Assembly: GCA_015654925.1 (NCBI GenBank)
Contig: JAATFX010000093.1
Span: 37,864-101,863 of the forward strand
Length of the DNA: 64,000 bases
Source: Enterobacterales bacterium
GTDB taxonomy: Bacteria > Pseudomonadota > Gammaproteobacteria > Enterobacterales > Enterobacteriaceae
Reading direction: 5' to 3'
The translations under genes were made by a program, and so were the position numbers. The notes beneath the pieces were generated by a model. That model was not told where the DNA came from and searched no databases. It saw only the letters and a list, made by a program, of their open reading frames with translations. Of the stretch, positions 9,240-19,442 are shown in pieces; position 1 is the first letter of the stretch; each line of letters opens with the position of its first letter.

Positions 9240-10181
9240 CTACACGTCCTCCCGCGCCGGCTTGATCAAATCCTTGAAATGCAGCACGCCGACGGAGGCG
9301 CCCTGCTCGTCAACCACCGGCAATAACTCGGTTTGGCGGGAGACGAATTCCGACAGGGCCTCGCGCAGGGTCATCGCCGCGGGTATCGGTTGGCCGGCCA
9401 GACGTTCCCCGCGGCGGGCATGGGTGCCGGCGGCGCCCAGCGCCAGCAATTTGATGCCGATATCGCTGCGGCCGAAAAAATTGCGCACAAACGCATTGGC
9501 CGGCTGCGTCAGCAAATGGCGCGGCGCCCCCTGCTGGATCACCTGCCCCTGATCGAGCAGCACAATGCGCTGCGCCAGCGTCAGCGCCTCATCGATATCA
9601 TGGGTGACCAGCACCACGGTGCGCCCGGACAATTGATGAATGCGGGCGATTTCCGTTTGCAACGCTCCCCGGGTAACCGGATCGAGGGCGCCGAAGGGTT
9701 CATCCATAAGCAGTACTTCCGGGTCGGCGGCCAGGGCGCGCGCCACGCCCACGCGCTGTTGCTGGCCGCCGGAAAGCTGGTGGGGATACCGGCCGCGGAA
9801 TTGCTGCGCATCCAGATGCAGCAGTTCCAGCAGTTCCGTTACCCGATCGCGGATTTTCGCCCGCGGCCATTTCAGCAGTTGAGGCACGGTGGCGATATTT
9901 TGCTCCACCGTCCAATGGGGGAACAAACCGATGGACTGAATGGCATACCCCAAGCGCCGGCGCAGTTCCTGCGGTTTGAAGCTGTGGATTTCATCGCCGG
10001 CAAACAGGATTTTGCCCTGGTCGTGTTCAATCAGGCGATTGATCATTTTCAAGGTGGTGGATTTGCCCGAACCGGAGGTGCCGATCAACACGGTAAACTC
10101 ACCGGCGGCAATATTCAGATTCAGGTTTTCCACCGCCGGTTTGCCATGAAAATACTTGCTTACCTGCTGGAATTGGATCAT
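9240..10181 (-). CDS. yehX: YehX, osmoprotectant ABC transporter ATPase
   Basis: The 313-residue ATPase has Walker A GTSGSGKS (residues about 34-41), signature LSGGQQQRV, Walker [14 protein letters not shown] and the switch His in [13 protein letters not shown]-like region at the C-terminus (from about residue 250, [10 protein letters not shown] ... [16 protein letters not shown]) is typical of the glycine-betaine ProV/OpuA group and may sense ionic strength. The start codon overlaps the yehY stop in ATGA, which suggests translational coupling. Confidence 0.95.
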   Translation of the reverse strand: MIQFQQVSKYFHGKPAVENLNLNIAAGEFTVLIGTSGSGKSTTLKMINRLIEHDQGKILFAGDEIHSFKPQELRRRLGYAIQSIGLFPHWTVEQNIATVPQLLKWPRAKIRDRVTELLELLHLDAQQFRGRYPHQLSGGQQQRVGVARALAADPEVLLMDEPFGALDPVTRGALQTEIARIHQLSGRTVVLVTHDIDEALTLAQRIVLLDQGQVIQQGAPRHLLTQPANAFVRNFFGRSDIGIKLLALGAAGTHARRGERLAGQPIPAAMTLREALSEFVSRQTELLPVVDEQGASVGVLHFKDLIKPAREDV

Positions 10182-11329
10182 TGGCGCACCGTTTCAAGGA
10201 ATGAAATAATCAGTTTAAACAGCGTATCCACCAGCACCGCCAAGGCAATGGCCGGAATCACCCCCAGCAATACCAGTTCCAGCGCGCTGCTGAGCAGCCC
10301 CTGGAACATCAGTGCGCCAAAGCCGCCTGCGCCAATCAGCGCGGCGATCATGCCCATGCCGACGGTTTGAACGGCAATAATCCGGATGCCGGAAAGAATC
10401 ATCGGCAGCGCCAGCGGCACTTGAATCCGCCGAAATATTTGTCCGCGGGTCATGCCCATGCCGAGCGCGGTTTCAATCACGTCGGCGGGCACCTGCAGTA
10501 AGCCGGCATTCACACTGCGCACCAGGGGCAATAGCGCATACAGCACCAAGGCGATCAGCGCCGGCGCCAGGCCGATGCCGCCGATGCCGATGTCGCGCAG
10601 CCACGGCCAGGCGGTGGCCAAGCCGCTGAGCGGGGCAATCAGCAGGCCGAACAGCGCAATGGCGGGGATGGTCTGGATGATATTGAGCGTGGAAAACAGC
10701 GCCGGACGCCAGCGCGCGGAATGATGGCACAGTAAACCCAGCGGAATGCCGATAATAATGGCCGGCACCAGGGTGCCGAACAATAGGGTGAGATGCTCGC
10801 CCAGCGCCTGCTGGAAAACGTCCTGACGATTGGCGTATTCCTTGAACAGCGACAACTGGTCCAGGCGGCCGGCGGCCACCAGCGCCACCAGCGGCAGCCA
10901 GATTTGCGCATTGGCCAGTACGCGCAGCGTCTGGCTGGCCAATGCGCGCCCAATGGCGTCGGCGGCAATCAGCAAGCATAAGGCGCCCATCAGCCAGAAT
11001 CCGCTGCCAAAAGAGGTCCGCACCAGCCCCCCGCCTTGTTCGGCGAGATGGTTGGCCGCGTCGCCGGCCAGGGCCACCAGGCATACCAGCAGCACTTCGG
11101 CCAGCAGCATGACCGTCAGGCGCACCGGCCGGGAGGGTGTGATAAAACACAACGCCAGCGCCGCCGCAGCCGGCAGCAGGATCAGTATGCGCACCCCGCC
11201 CAAGAGTCCGGCCAAGCCGATCCCCTGGCCGGACATCAGGCGGTTCGGCGCATAATTCACAAACGGCAGGACCAGCCCGGCAAAAACCAGTAATCCCGTC
11301 AGTGTCAGCAGTACGCGGTTTTTAACCAA
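10178..11329 (-). CDS. yehY: YehY, osmoprotectant ABC transporter permease
   Basis: The 383-residue permease matches E. coli YehY (385 residues), including the conserved NYAPNRLMSGQG segment after the first membrane helix, KEYANRQDVF and the ABC loop GMGMTRGQIFRRIQVPLALP. The N-terminal half adds membrane segments not found in YehW. The only in-frame start that fits is TTG at 11329; the nearby ATGs are out of frame. A poor start codon may keep the level of this subunit low. It ends in an ATGA overlap with yehX. Confidence 0.93.
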   Translation of the reverse strand: MVKNRVLLTLTGLLVFAGLVLPFVNYAPNRLMSGQGIGLAGLLGGVRILILLPAAAALALCFITPSRPVRLTVMLLAEVLLVCLVALAGDAANHLAEQGGGLVRTSFGSGFWLMGALCLLIAADAIGRALASQTLRVLANAQIWLPLVALVAAGRLDQLSLFKEYANRQDVFQQALGEHLTLLFGTLVPAIIIGIPLGLLCHHSARWRPALFSTLNIIQTIPAIALFGLLIAPLSGLATAWPWLRDIGIGGIGLAPALIALVLYALLPLVRSVNAGLLQVPADVIETALGMGMTRGQIFRRIQVPLALPMILSGIRIIAVQTVGMGMIAALIGAGGFGALMFQGLLSSALELVLLGVIPAIALAVLVDTLFKLIISFLETVRQ

Positions 11330-11371
11330 TCTGCATTGCTCTTTGCATTACTCTCCCCTGGGCCAGGCGCG

Positions 11372-12304
11372 TTACGATTTTACAAAGCCTTTCTGCTTGA
11401 GGTAATCCGCCGCGACTTTTTTCGCGTTTTGCCCTTCCACCGCGATGCTGGCATTAAGTTTTTGCAGCGTCTGGGTGTCCAGGGAAGCAAACACCGGCTT
11501 GAGCCACTGTGCGATTTCCGGATGCTGTTTTAATACCGACTCGCGGATAATGGGGGCCGGCGCATAGATCGGCTGCACGCCGCTCGGGTCGGTAAGGGTT
11601 TGCAATCCCAGCGCGGCCACCGGACCGTCGGTGCCGTACGCCATGGCGGCGTTGACGCCGGAGGTTTGCTCGGCTGCGGCTTTCAGGGTTACCGCGGTAT
11701 CGCCGCCGGCCAGGGACAGCAATTGATCCTGCTGAAGTTTGAAATCATAGGTTTTTTCAAAGGCGGGCAGCGCATCGGGACGCTCGATAAATTCCGCCGA
11801 CGCGGCCAGCTTAAACTTGCCGCCCGATTTCAGGTAACGGCTTAGGTCGGCTAACGAGGTCAGATGCTGGCCCTTGGCCAGATCCTGGCGAACGGCGATG
11901 GTCCAGGTGTTGTTGGCCGGGGCGGGGTCGAGCCAGACGATATGGTTTTTATCGTAATCGAGTTTTTTGACCTTCTGGTATCCCGCATTGACATCTTTCC
12001 AGGCCGGGTCTTTTTCGTCGCTGAAAAAGAATGCGCCGTTGCCGGTGTATTCCGGATAGATATCAATTTCGCCAGAGGTGATGGCGCCGCGCAGCACCTG
12101 GGTGGTGCCCAATTGTGATTTATTGACGGTTTTAACGCCGTGGGAGTCCAGTACCTGGACAATAATGTTGCCCAGCAGGGAACCTTCGGTATCAATTTTT
12201 GAACCCACCCGCACGGACGAGTCCGCTGCCTGGGCGCCGGCCGTCATACCCAGCATAGCTGCGGCAAGGCACAGCGCTCGTCCATGATGAAAGAAATTGG
12301 CCAT
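11372..12304 (-). CDS. osmF: YehZ/OsmF, periplasmic osmoprotectant-binding protein
   Basis: The 310-residue protein matches E. coli OsmF (YehZ) and the OpuAC-type binding-protein fold: VRVGSKIDTEGSLLGNIIVQVL, QLGTTQVLRGAITSGEIDIYPEYTGNGAFFF, AMAYGTDGPVAALGLQTL. I set the start at 12304 (AGGGGAA ribosome-binding site), which gives a signal peptide ending AGAQA-AD. An upstream in-frame ATG at 12343 would give an unusually long leader. It is the first gene of the operon. About 200 AT-rich bases upstream, before idi, probably hold the promoter. Confidence 0.95.
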   Translation of the reverse strand: MANFFHHGRALCLAAAMLGMTAGAQAADSSVRVGSKIDTEGSLLGNIIVQVLDSHGVKTVNKSQLGTTQVLRGAITSGEIDIYPEYTGNGAFFFSDEKDPAWKDVNAGYQKVKKLDYDKNHIVWLDPAPANNTWTIAVRQDLAKGQHLTSLADLSRYLKSGGKFKLAASAEFIERPDALPAFEKTYDFKLQQDQLLSLAGGDTAVTLKAAAEQTSGVNAAMAYGTDGPVAALGLQTLTDPSGVQPIYAPAPIIRESVLKQHPEIAQWLKPVFASLDTQTLQKLNASIAVEGQNAKKVAADYLKQKGFVKS

Positions 12305-12514
12305 GAATCTTTTCCCCTCGAAGGTTATTGGTAAGGTATCCACAACGGCGTAATGGTGAATATGTTACTGAAATGATAGTTCAAATAGATAATTATTTAT
12401 TGAAAAAAGAATGCATATGTTAGAACCGAAAGCGTGAAGACGGCGCCGCTGCGTTATCGCTGAATGTTTCGGGCAATCTGTCGGCCGGTGCCGGGCGGAG
12501 ATCGGGCGCCGGGC

Positions 12515-13057
12515 TTAACCGGCGCGCTTTAGGCGCATAAATTCGGTGTAATAGCCGGGAACGGCGGCCATCGTCAGTAAAAACCAGGGCGTGTAGAGCG
12601 CCGGGTTCAGGAGAATGTCTTGCTGGATTTGGGGGAGCGACTGATAGCGGAAGGCCATGGCTTCGTCGGGATTGAGCGTGGGCGGCTGGCTGGTGATACC
12701 GAAAAATACGTGGTCAAATTCATGTTCGATCAGTCCGTTGGCGAGGGGCAGCCGGTATTGCAGATCGAAAACCGGCGTGAGGGCGCAGCGCAGCCCCATT
12801 TCTTCGTAGAGCCGTCGTCGGGCCGCCGCCTGGGTGTCTTCGAGCGGGAGCGGATGGCCGCAGCAGGTGTTGCTCCATAGCGCGCCGCAGTGGTATTTGG
12901 TTTGGGCGCGTTGCTGGAGCAGGAGTTCTCCCTGCGGGTTGAAGAGGTATACGGTAATGGCGCGATGGAGTAGCCCTTCGCGATGCGCCCGGAGTTTTTC
13001 CATTTGGCCGACCGGCCGATCGTGTTCGTTAACCAGCACTACTTCGGTAAATGCCAT
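12515..13057 (-). CDS. idi: Isopentenyl-diphosphate delta-isomerase, type I
   Basis: The 180-residue Nudix-fold enzyme interconverts isopentenyl and dimethylallyl diphosphate for isoprenoid synthesis. The catalytic cysteine segment SNTCCGHP and the Nudix-like helix AARRRLYEEMGL are present, as are the metal-binding His (LLHRAITVYLF) and the Glu-rich HEFDHVFFG segment. In E. coli idi is at 65 min, so its place between yehZ and bglX is particular to this lineage. It is flanked by noncoding gaps of about 200 bases and is likely a single-gene unit. Confidence 0.96.
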   Translation of the reverse strand: MAFTEVVLVNEHDRPVGQMEKLRAHREGLLHRAITVYLFNPQGELLLQQRAQTKYHCGALWSNTCCGHPLPLEDTQAAARRRLYEEMGLRCALTPVFDLQYRLPLANGLIEHEFDHVFFGITSQPPTLNPDEAMAFRYQSLPQIQQDILLNPALYTPWFLLTMAAVPGYYTEFMRLKRAG

Positions 13058-13213
13058 AGCGTCGCCTTGCTGAGTCTTGGTTTAGGTGATTTTATCGGGT
13101 GTGGCGGGGAAAATCTGTGCAATAAAGAGTTATTGGTGTGAGATAAGGGCTATTTTTGCAATAAAACATGTCTGAGGAGGGCCGGGCCCTGGCGGGTCCG
13201 GGTTATGTTGTGT

Positions 13214-13241
13214 CCGCCACGCTGCTGGTGCGGCGTGGCGG
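13214..13241 (-). terminator. Hairpin just downstream of bglX, possible terminator
   Basis: A 9-base perfect inverted repeat (CCGCCACGC / GCGTGGCGG) with a 10-base loop starts 8 bases after the bglX stop. No T-run follows on the minus strand, so it may be a Rho-dependent end or an mRNA-stabilising hairpin. Confidence 0.4.
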
Positions 13242-13248
13242 GCGGCGG

Positions 13249-15543
13249 TTATTGCAGGGTGAAGCGGGCGGTTTGGAGGCGGGCGGAGTCGAGGCCGACC
13301 ATGACGTCAAAGTCGCCGGGTTCGGCGGCGTTGACCATTTGCTGATTGTAGAATTTGAGCGCGTCGGCATTAAGGGTGAAGGTGACGCGTTTGGATTCGC
13401 CGGCTTTGAGGAATACGTTTTGGAAGCCCTTGAGTTCTTTGACCGGGCGGCTGATTGAGGCCGCGACGTCATGGACGTAGAGCTGGGCCACGGTGCCGCC
13501 GTCGCGATCGCCGGTGTTGGTCAGGGTGGCGCTGATGGTAAGGGACCCGTTGCGGGGCATGGTGGGGCTGGATAACGCCACGTCCGATACGCTAAATGTG
13601 GTGTAGCTCAGGCCAAAACCAAAGGGGTAAAGCGCACCGTTGGCTTCATCGTAATAGTGGGAGGTATATTTATTGGGCTGGTCCGCCAAGTACGGACGTC
13701 CCGTGGGCAAGTGATTATAATAAATGGGAATTTGACCTACCGAGCGCGGAAAGGAGATGGGCAGCTTGCCGGCCGGGTTGTAGTCGCCGAACAGCACGTC
13801 GGCGATGGCATTGCCGCCTTCGGTGCCGCTGAACCAGGTTTCCAGCATGGCGTCCGCCTGCTGATCTTCGCGCACCAGCGCCAGCGGGCGGCCGTTCATC
13901 AATACCAGGACCAGCGGTTTGCCGGTGGCCTTCAGGGCGTCAATCAGTTGGCGCTGGCTGTCCGGGATAGTGATATTGGTCCGGCTGGAGGCTTCGTGGG
14001 CCATGCCCTGGGATTCCCCCACCGCCGCCACGATCACATCCGCCTGGCGGGCGGCTTTAACCGCTTCGTCAATCATCTCCTGCGCGGGGCGCGGATCGAT
14101 TTTCACCGCCTGTTCGTATGAATTCAGGTAAGCCACCATATCCTGGTGATTGGTGATATTGGCGCCCTTGGCGTACAAGATGGTCGCTTTGTCGCCCACG
14201 GCGTTGCGCATGCCTTGCAGCAGGGTGACGGACTGTTCGGGGCGGCCGGCGGCCGACCAACTGCCCATGATGTCCCGCTGGCTGTCCGCCAGCGGACCGA
14301 CCACGGCGATAGTGCCCTGTTTTTTCAGCGGCAGGGTGTGGAGGCGGTTTTTCAGCAGTACCAGGCATTGCCGCGCCACCTGGCGCGCCGCGTCGCGGTG
14401 CAGGCGGCTTTCGGCATTGGTGTCCTGCGGATCGCTGCCCACCGGCCCAAGGTGGCTATAGGCATCGCGGAATAGTCCCATATCGTATTTAACATTCAGG
14501 ACGTGGCGCACGGCATCGTCGATTTCCTGTTCGCTGACGTCGCCGCTTTTCACCAGCTCCGGCAGGTAGCGAATAAAGAATTCGTCGCTCATGCTCATAT
14601 TGATGCCGGAGTTAAGCGCAATTTTCACCGCCTCTTTCGGGGTGCTGGCCACGCCATGTTTAATCAATTCTTTAATGGCGCCGTGGTCGCTAATGGTGAT
14701 GCCCGAAAAGTGCCATTGCTTGCGCAAAATATCCTTCAACAGCCAGGCGTCGGCGGTGGCCGGCGTGCCGTTGATGGAGTTAAGCGCCACCATCACGCCG
14801 CCGCTGCCGGCATCCAGGGCCGCTTTGTACGGCGGCATATAGTCCTGGAACATGCGCTGCGGGCTCATATCCACGGTATTGTAATCACGCCCCCCTTCCA
14901 CCGCGCCATAGAGGGCGAAGTGCTTCACCGAGGTCATCAGCGCATGGCGATCGCCGGGATTTTTGCCCTGGATCGATTGCACCAGCACGCGGCCGATTTC
15001 AGACGTGAGGAAGGTATCTTCCCCCAGCCCTTCGGATACCCTGCCCCAGCGGGGATCGCGGGTGATATCCACCATAGGCGCCCAGGTCATGTTCAAGCCG
15101 TCTTCGCTGCCTTCATAGGCGGCGATGCGCCCGCTGGTGGCTACCGCGTCGAGGTTCCAGCTGGAGGCCAGGCCCAGGCTGATGGGGAAAACGGTGCGTT
15201 GGCCGTGGACGATGTCGTAGGCGAAAAACAGCGGTATTTTCAGACGTGGCAACTGCATGGCCTGATCTTGCATGATGCGGATATCATGGCGGGTAACGGT
15301 ATTGAATATCGCGCCCACCTGGCCGTTTTTGATCATTTCCCGAATCGCTTCCTTGGGATTTTCCGGTCCGACGCTGATAAGCCGCAGCTGGCCGATTTTT
15401 TCCTCTAGGGTGAGTTTTTGCAGCAGTACGCTGACGTAAGCATCACGGGGCAAATCAGGAGAAGGAAGTTGGGTGTTGTTGTCCGCCAGGGCGGGATTAA
15501 GCGTTAATGCTGCTAACAGGCTAAATGCGTACAGCCATTTCAT
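13249..15543 (-). CDS. bglX: BglX, periplasmic beta-glucosidase, GH3
   Basis: The 764-residue enzyme is almost the length of E. coli BglX (765) and shares its order of domains: signal peptide (LTLNPALA-DN), GH3 N-terminal barrel, GH3 C-terminal domain and a fibronectin-III-like end. The nucleophile Asp lies in ITISDHGAIKELIKHGVA. KHFALYGAVEGGRDYN and APMVDITRDPRWGRVSEGLGED are typical GH3 substrate-site segments. It hydrolyses beta-linked glucosides in the periplasm. The longer in-frame start at 15624 is rejected because the signal peptide begins at 15543. Confidence 0.96.
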   Translation of the reverse strand: MKWLYAFSLLAALTLNPALADNNTQLPSPDLPRDAYVSVLLQKLTLEEKIGQLRLISVGPENPKEAIREMIKNGQVGAIFNTVTRHDIRIMQDQAMQLPRLKIPLFFAYDIVHGQRTVFPISLGLASSWNLDAVATSGRIAAYEGSEDGLNMTWAPMVDITRDPRWGRVSEGLGEDTFLTSEIGRVLVQSIQGKNPGDRHALMTSVKHFALYGAVEGGRDYNTVDMSPQRMFQDYMPPYKAALDAGSGGVMVALNSINGTPATADAWLLKDILRKQWHFSGITISDHGAIKELIKHGVASTPKEAVKIALNSGINMSMSDEFFIRYLPELVKSGDVSEQEIDDAVRHVLNVKYDMGLFRDAYSHLGPVGSDPQDTNAESRLHRDAARQVARQCLVLLKNRLHTLPLKKQGTIAVVGPLADSQRDIMGSWSAAGRPEQSVTLLQGMRNAVGDKATILYAKGANITNHQDMVAYLNSYEQAVKIDPRPAQEMIDEAVKAARQADVIVAAVGESQGMAHEASSRTNITIPDSQRQLIDALKATGKPLVLVLMNGRPLALVREDQQADAMLETWFSGTEGGNAIADVLFGDYNPAGKLPISFPRSVGQIPIYYNHLPTGRPYLADQPNKYTSHYYDEANGALYPFGFGLSYTTFSVSDVALSSPTMPRNGSLTISATLTNTGDRDGGTVAQLYVHDVAASISRPVKELKGFQNVFLKAGESKRVTFTLNADALKFYNQQMVNAAEPGDFDVMVGLDSARLQTARFTLQ

Positions 15544-15748
15544 ATCGTTGTTCTCACACGCGCGAAAGCGGACCGGACCGACAGCCCGGCCATGGGACGT
15601 TCGGAATAATATGCCATAGGGCAACGCAGAGCTCAGTGTAGACCATCACAGAGTCGAAAGGGTATGGTTAAATTATTGAAAGCATGTGTTTCCGCATAAT
15701 TGCTGAAACAATCGGCCGGCCCGGCCAAAGATCCTGCTATAGCTGCTA

Positions 15749-16330
15749 TTATTGATACTTCTTCTGGTCTTCATCGGTGATGGCGCGTATCACCCGGCAG
15801 GGATTGCCCGCCGCCAGTACATAGGCCGGAATATCGCGGTTAACCACGCTGCCCGCGCCGATCACGCTATTATCGCCAATGGTGACGCCGGGCAAAATAG
15901 AGACCCCGCCGCCAATCCAGACATTATTGCCGATGGTCACCGGCAGGGCATATTCCAATCCCTGATTACGCCGTCCGGCATCCAGCGGGTGGCCGGCGGT
16001 ATATATACCGACATTGGGGGCAATAAAAGCGTTATCGCCGATCTTCACCTTGGCGCCATCCAAAATAACCAGATTCATATTGGCATAGAAGTTTTCGCCG
16101 ATGTCGATGTTATAACCATAATCGCAATAAAATGGCGGCTCAAACCAAAATGTCGCGCCGGTTTTACCGAGCAATTTTTTAATTAATTCCTGGCGTTCGT
16201 CTCCGTTACTCGGGTCCAGCCGGTTATACAGATAAAGCTGATATTTTGCCTGGGCGCGCTGGGCTATCAGCTCTTCATCATAATTGGCGTCGTAGAGCAA
16301 GCCGGCGGCGGCTTTTTGCATTTCGTTCAT
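15749..16330 (-). CDS. Maltose/galactoside O-acetyltransferase-like protein
   Basis: The 193-residue left-handed beta-helix protein belongs to the LacA/NodL/Maa group. It has an N-terminal Maa-like helical segment (AAGLLYDANYDEELIAQRAQA), then hexapeptide repeats (IGDNAFIAPNVGIYTAGHPLD, IGNNVWIGGGVSILPGVTIGDNSVIGAG) with the catalytic His in TAGHPLD. These enzymes transfer acetyl groups from acetyl-CoA to sugars. It is divergent from dld and is not found here in E. coli. E. coli Maa is related but not near-identical, so I give no gene symbol. Confidence 0.88.
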   Translation of the reverse strand: MNEMQKAAAGLLYDANYDEELIAQRAQAKYQLYLYNRLDPSNGDERQELIKKLLGKTGATFWFEPPFYCDYGYNIDIGENFYANMNLVILDGAKVKIGDNAFIAPNVGIYTAGHPLDAGRRNQGLEYALPVTIGNNVWIGGGVSILPGVTIGDNSVIGAGSVVNRDIPAYVLAAGNPCRVIRAITDEDQKKYQ

Positions 16331-16481
16331 GTTATTTTTTTCTCCGAACGGGAAACGAACTGCTATTTTATAGCGTTATTTAAGTAAAATTCCCACCGGG
16401 TTGTTTGCTGGAGTATCTTGTTAAGTCACTATCCAAAGTTGTAAAAGCGTCAGTCCAACCCGCAGCAAAAGGGATATCGTT

Positions 16482-18215
16482 ATGCCAGATGACTCTCCAT
16501 ACTTATCACATGCGTTTATCGAACAGCTGATTGCCATTGCCGGACGGGACGCGGTATTGACCCGCGAACGGCAAACGCAGCGCTATCGCAAAGGATTCCG
16601 CTCCGGCAGCGGACCGGCGCTGGCGGTGGTCTTGCCTGATTCATTATTATCCCTGTGGCGCGTTCTCGCCGCCTGCGTGGCCGCCGATAAAATCATTATT
16701 ATGCAAGCGGCCAATACCGGCCTGACCGAAGGGTCCACGCCCAACGGCGCGGATTACGACCGTGAAGTGGTCATCATCAGCACCCGGCGGCTGGGCGGCG
16801 TTCAACTGCTGGATGAAGGGCGCCAGGTGGTGGCCCTGGCCGGCAGCACGTTATACTCACTGGAAAAAGCCCTTAAGCCGCTGCAGCGGGAACCGCACTC
16901 GGTTATCGGTTCATCCTGCCTTGGGGCCTCGGTTATCGGCGGCATTTGTAATAATTCCGGCGGTTCCCTGGTGAAACGCGGCCCGGCTTATACCGAAATG
17001 GCCCTGTATGCCCAGGTGGATCGGGACGGCCAGTTGCGGTTGGTCAATCATTTGGGCATCGATTTGGGGACCACGCCGGAACAGATTCTCACCCGCCTGG
17101 AGAACCAGCAATATTCCCGGGCCGACATCCACGCTGCCGACCGCGCGTGTTCCGATCATGAGTATGCGCAGCGGGTGCGCGACGTGGAGGCCGATACCCC
17201 GTCGCGTTTTAATGCCGACCGGCGCCGCCTGTTCGAGGCCGCGGGCAGCGCCGGCAAGCTGGCGGTGTTCGCGGTGCGCCTGGATACCTTCCCCGCCGAG
17301 CAACGCCAGCAGGTGTTTTATATCGGCACCAACGATCCCCAGGTCCTGACGCGGCTGCGGCGCGATATTTTATCCGGCTTCAGCAATTTGCCGGTGGCCG
17401 GCGAGTATATGCATCGCGACTGCTACGACATCAGCGAAACCTACGGCAAAGATACCTTTATCATGATTAACCGCCTCGGAACCGACCGGATGCCGCTGCT
17501 GTTCCAGCTCAAAGGCCGCATAGACGCCACGCTCAACGCCTGGTCGTGGTTGCCGTCCCAACTGAGCGACCGGGTAATGCAGGGCTTGAGCCGCCTGTGG
17601 CCGCGCCATCTGCCGCAGCGGATGAAAGATTATCGCGACCGGTACGAGCACCATCTGCTGCTGAAAATGTCCGGCGACGGCATCGCGGAAGCCGAGGCGT
17701 ATTTGCAGGACTATTTTGCCCGGGCGGCGGGGGAATATTTTGTCTGCACCGGCGATGAGGGCAACAAAGCCTTTTTGCACCGCTTCGCCGCCGCGGGGGC
17801 CGCGGTGCGTTATCACGCGGTGCATAGCGATAAAGTAGAAGATATCCTGGCGCTGGATATCGCCCTGCCCCGCAATGAAACCCAATGGTTCGAGACGCTG
17901 CCGCCGGAAATCGACGCTCAAATCGTGGCCAAACTTTATTACGGCCATTTTATGTGCCATGTCTTTCATCAGGATTATATCGTGCGCAAAGGCGTCGACA
18001 GCCATGAACTGAAACTGCAAATGCTGGCGCTGCTCAATGCCCGCGGCGCCGAATACCCGGCAGAGCACAATGTCGGCCATCTTTATGAGGCCAAGCCCCA
18101 GGTGGCGGCGTTTTACCGACAAACCGACCCCACCAACAGCTTTAACCCTGGAATCGGTAAAACCACCCGGCTTAAACACTGGTGCGAGCAGTGCGCCGCC
18201 CAGAAGAAACCCTGA
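16482..18215 (+). CDS. dld: Dld, quinone-dependent D-lactate dehydrogenase
   Basis: The 577-residue protein is a membrane-associated FAD enzyme that oxidises D-lactate and passes electrons to the quinone pool. The FAD-binding segments (AVVLPDSLLSLWRVLAAC, QAANTGLTEGSTPNG, GSSCLGASVIGGICNNSGGSLVKRGPAYTE) and the C-terminal dimer/membrane domain (HHLLLKMSGDGIAEAE, EHNVGHLYEA, FNPGIGKT) fit E. coli Dld. The start ATG has AAAAGGGA seven bases upstream. As in E. coli, it lies between bglX and pbpG. Confidence 0.96.
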   Translation: MPDDSPYLSHAFIEQLIAIAGRDAVLTRERQTQRYRKGFRSGSGPALAVVLPDSLLSLWRVLAACVAADKIIIMQAANTGLTEGSTPNGADYDREVVIISTRRLGGVQLLDEGRQVVALAGSTLYSLEKALKPLQREPHSVIGSSCLGASVIGGICNNSGGSLVKRGPAYTEMALYAQVDRDGQLRLVNHLGIDLGTTPEQILTRLENQQYSRADIHAADRACSDHEYAQRVRDVEADTPSRFNADRRRLFEAAGSAGKLAVFAVRLDTFPAEQRQQVFYIGTNDPQVLTRLRRDILSGFSNLPVAGEYMHRDCYDISETYGKDTFIMINRLGTDRMPLLFQLKGRIDATLNAWSWLPSQLSDRVMQGLSRLWPRHLPQRMKDYRDRYEHHLLLKMSGDGIAEAEAYLQDYFARAAGEYFVCTGDEGNKAFLHRFAAAGAAVRYHAVHSDKVEDILALDIALPRNETQWFETLPPEIDAQIVAKLYYGHFMCHVFHQDYIVRKGVDSHELKLQMLALLNARGAEYPAEHNVGHLYEAKPQVAAFYRQTDPTNSFNPGIGKTTRLKHWCEQCAAQKKP

Positions 18216-18455
18216 CAGGGCAGCCTTTTTAGCGCCAAATCCCCGCAGCTCTCATTGGGGGCTTGGCAAGCGCGGTTACCTTTGCAATACTGCTTTGCAG
18301 TGTTACAAGTCATGATCGGCCTATACAGGAGCTGACGATTGTATTTAGCGTCATCAGCCAGCCAGCCGACAGCGGACCCAGCGCGCTTGCCGCCGGGTAT
18401 CATGATTCTTCAGGGATGATCGGTTCTTCTTTTTCTACAAGGCACCGACTCTTTT

Positions 18456-19442
18456 ATGAAATATGTCATCGTTGGTACAGGTAACATCAGCCACACCTAT
18501 CTCAGGGCGCTGCAAGCATTGCCGGCCTGTGAAACGGTCGGGTTTGTTTCCCGCGGTAAAACGCCGGGAACCCTCATTAACGCCTTGCCGTCCTGGCCGA
18601 CCCTGGCGGCGGTGGATCGGCCATTTGATGCCGTTATCATCACCACTCCCAACGCCCTGCATCATGAGAGCGCCATCGAGGCCGCGCGCCTGGGCAAACA
18701 TATCCTGGTGGAAAAACCGCTGGATATCAGCCAAACCGCCATGGATGACATGATAGCCGCCGCGGATGAACATCATGTGACGCTGGCGGTAAGCTACCAG
18801 CGCCGCACCAATCCGGATAACCTGGCCGTCAAAGCCCTGCTGGAGCAGCATGCGCTGGGCCGGATCTACTCGGCCGACCTCAGTTGCCGCTTTTGGCGCG
18901 ACGCGGCTTATTATGCCAGCGCCGGCTACCGCGGCGGTTACGCCATCGACGGCGGCGGCGTATTTATGCAGCAGGCCAGCCATAATATCGATAATTATAT
19001 CTGGCTCTTCGGCATGCCCGAGCGGGTACAGGGTGAACTGGATACCTTCGCCCATGATATCGAGGCGGAAGATCACGGCGCCGTGGTATTGCGCCACGCC
19101 GACGGCATGATCGGCACCATCGTCGCCTCGACCTGCGCCCGCCCCGGCCACCCGCCCCGGCTGGAAGTCAGCTGCGAAAAAGGCACTTTTACCCTGCTAA
19201 ACGACTGTATCAGCGACTGGCAGATCGCGGGCATCGACAATCCGGCCGCGCAGGTTCCCCCGGCCCCCGATGCCGGCGCCAGCAGCCCGACCATTACCGA
19301 TACGTCACGCCATGAAGCGGTCATCGTCGATTTCGAGCGGGCCGTGTCCCAAGGCGCCACGCCGCTGGCCGAAGCTCGCGATGCCCGCCGCGCCACCGAG
19401 CTGATTCTACGGATTTATCACAGCCATGCGGGGCGCCGCTGA
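18456..19442 (+). CDS. Gfo/Idh/MocA-family oxidoreductase
   Basis: The 328-residue protein has an N-terminal Rossmann fold (YVIVGTGNISHTYLRAL), the family motif HILVEKPLDI (EKP, Lys near residue 88) and a C-terminal substrate domain with a GGYAIDGGGVFMQQASHNIDN loop that carries the usual catalytic-site His. Such enzymes use NAD(P) to oxidise or reduce sugars and related polyols; the substrate is not evident. Its stop overlaps the start of the following GNAT gene in TGATG. It is absent from this position in E. coli. Confidence 0.88.
   Translation: MKYVIVGTGNISHTYLRALQALPACETVGFVSRGKTPGTLINALPSWPTLAAVDRPFDAVIITTPNALHHESAIEAARLGKHILVEKPLDISQTAMDDMIAAADEHHVTLAVSYQRRTNPDNLAVKALLEQHALGRIYSADLSCRFWRDAAYYASAGYRGGYAIDGGGVFMQQASHNIDNYIWLFGMPERVQGELDTFAHDIEAEDHGAVVLRHADGMIGTIVASTCARPGHPPRLEVSCEKGTFTLLNDCISDWQIAGIDNPAAQVPPAPDAGASSPTITDTSRHEAVIVDFERAVSQGATPLAEARDARRATELILRIYHSHAGRR

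Noticed and set aside
17370..18179. 269-codon minus-strand frame
   Set aside because: Antisense to dld without start signals or a recognisable fold.
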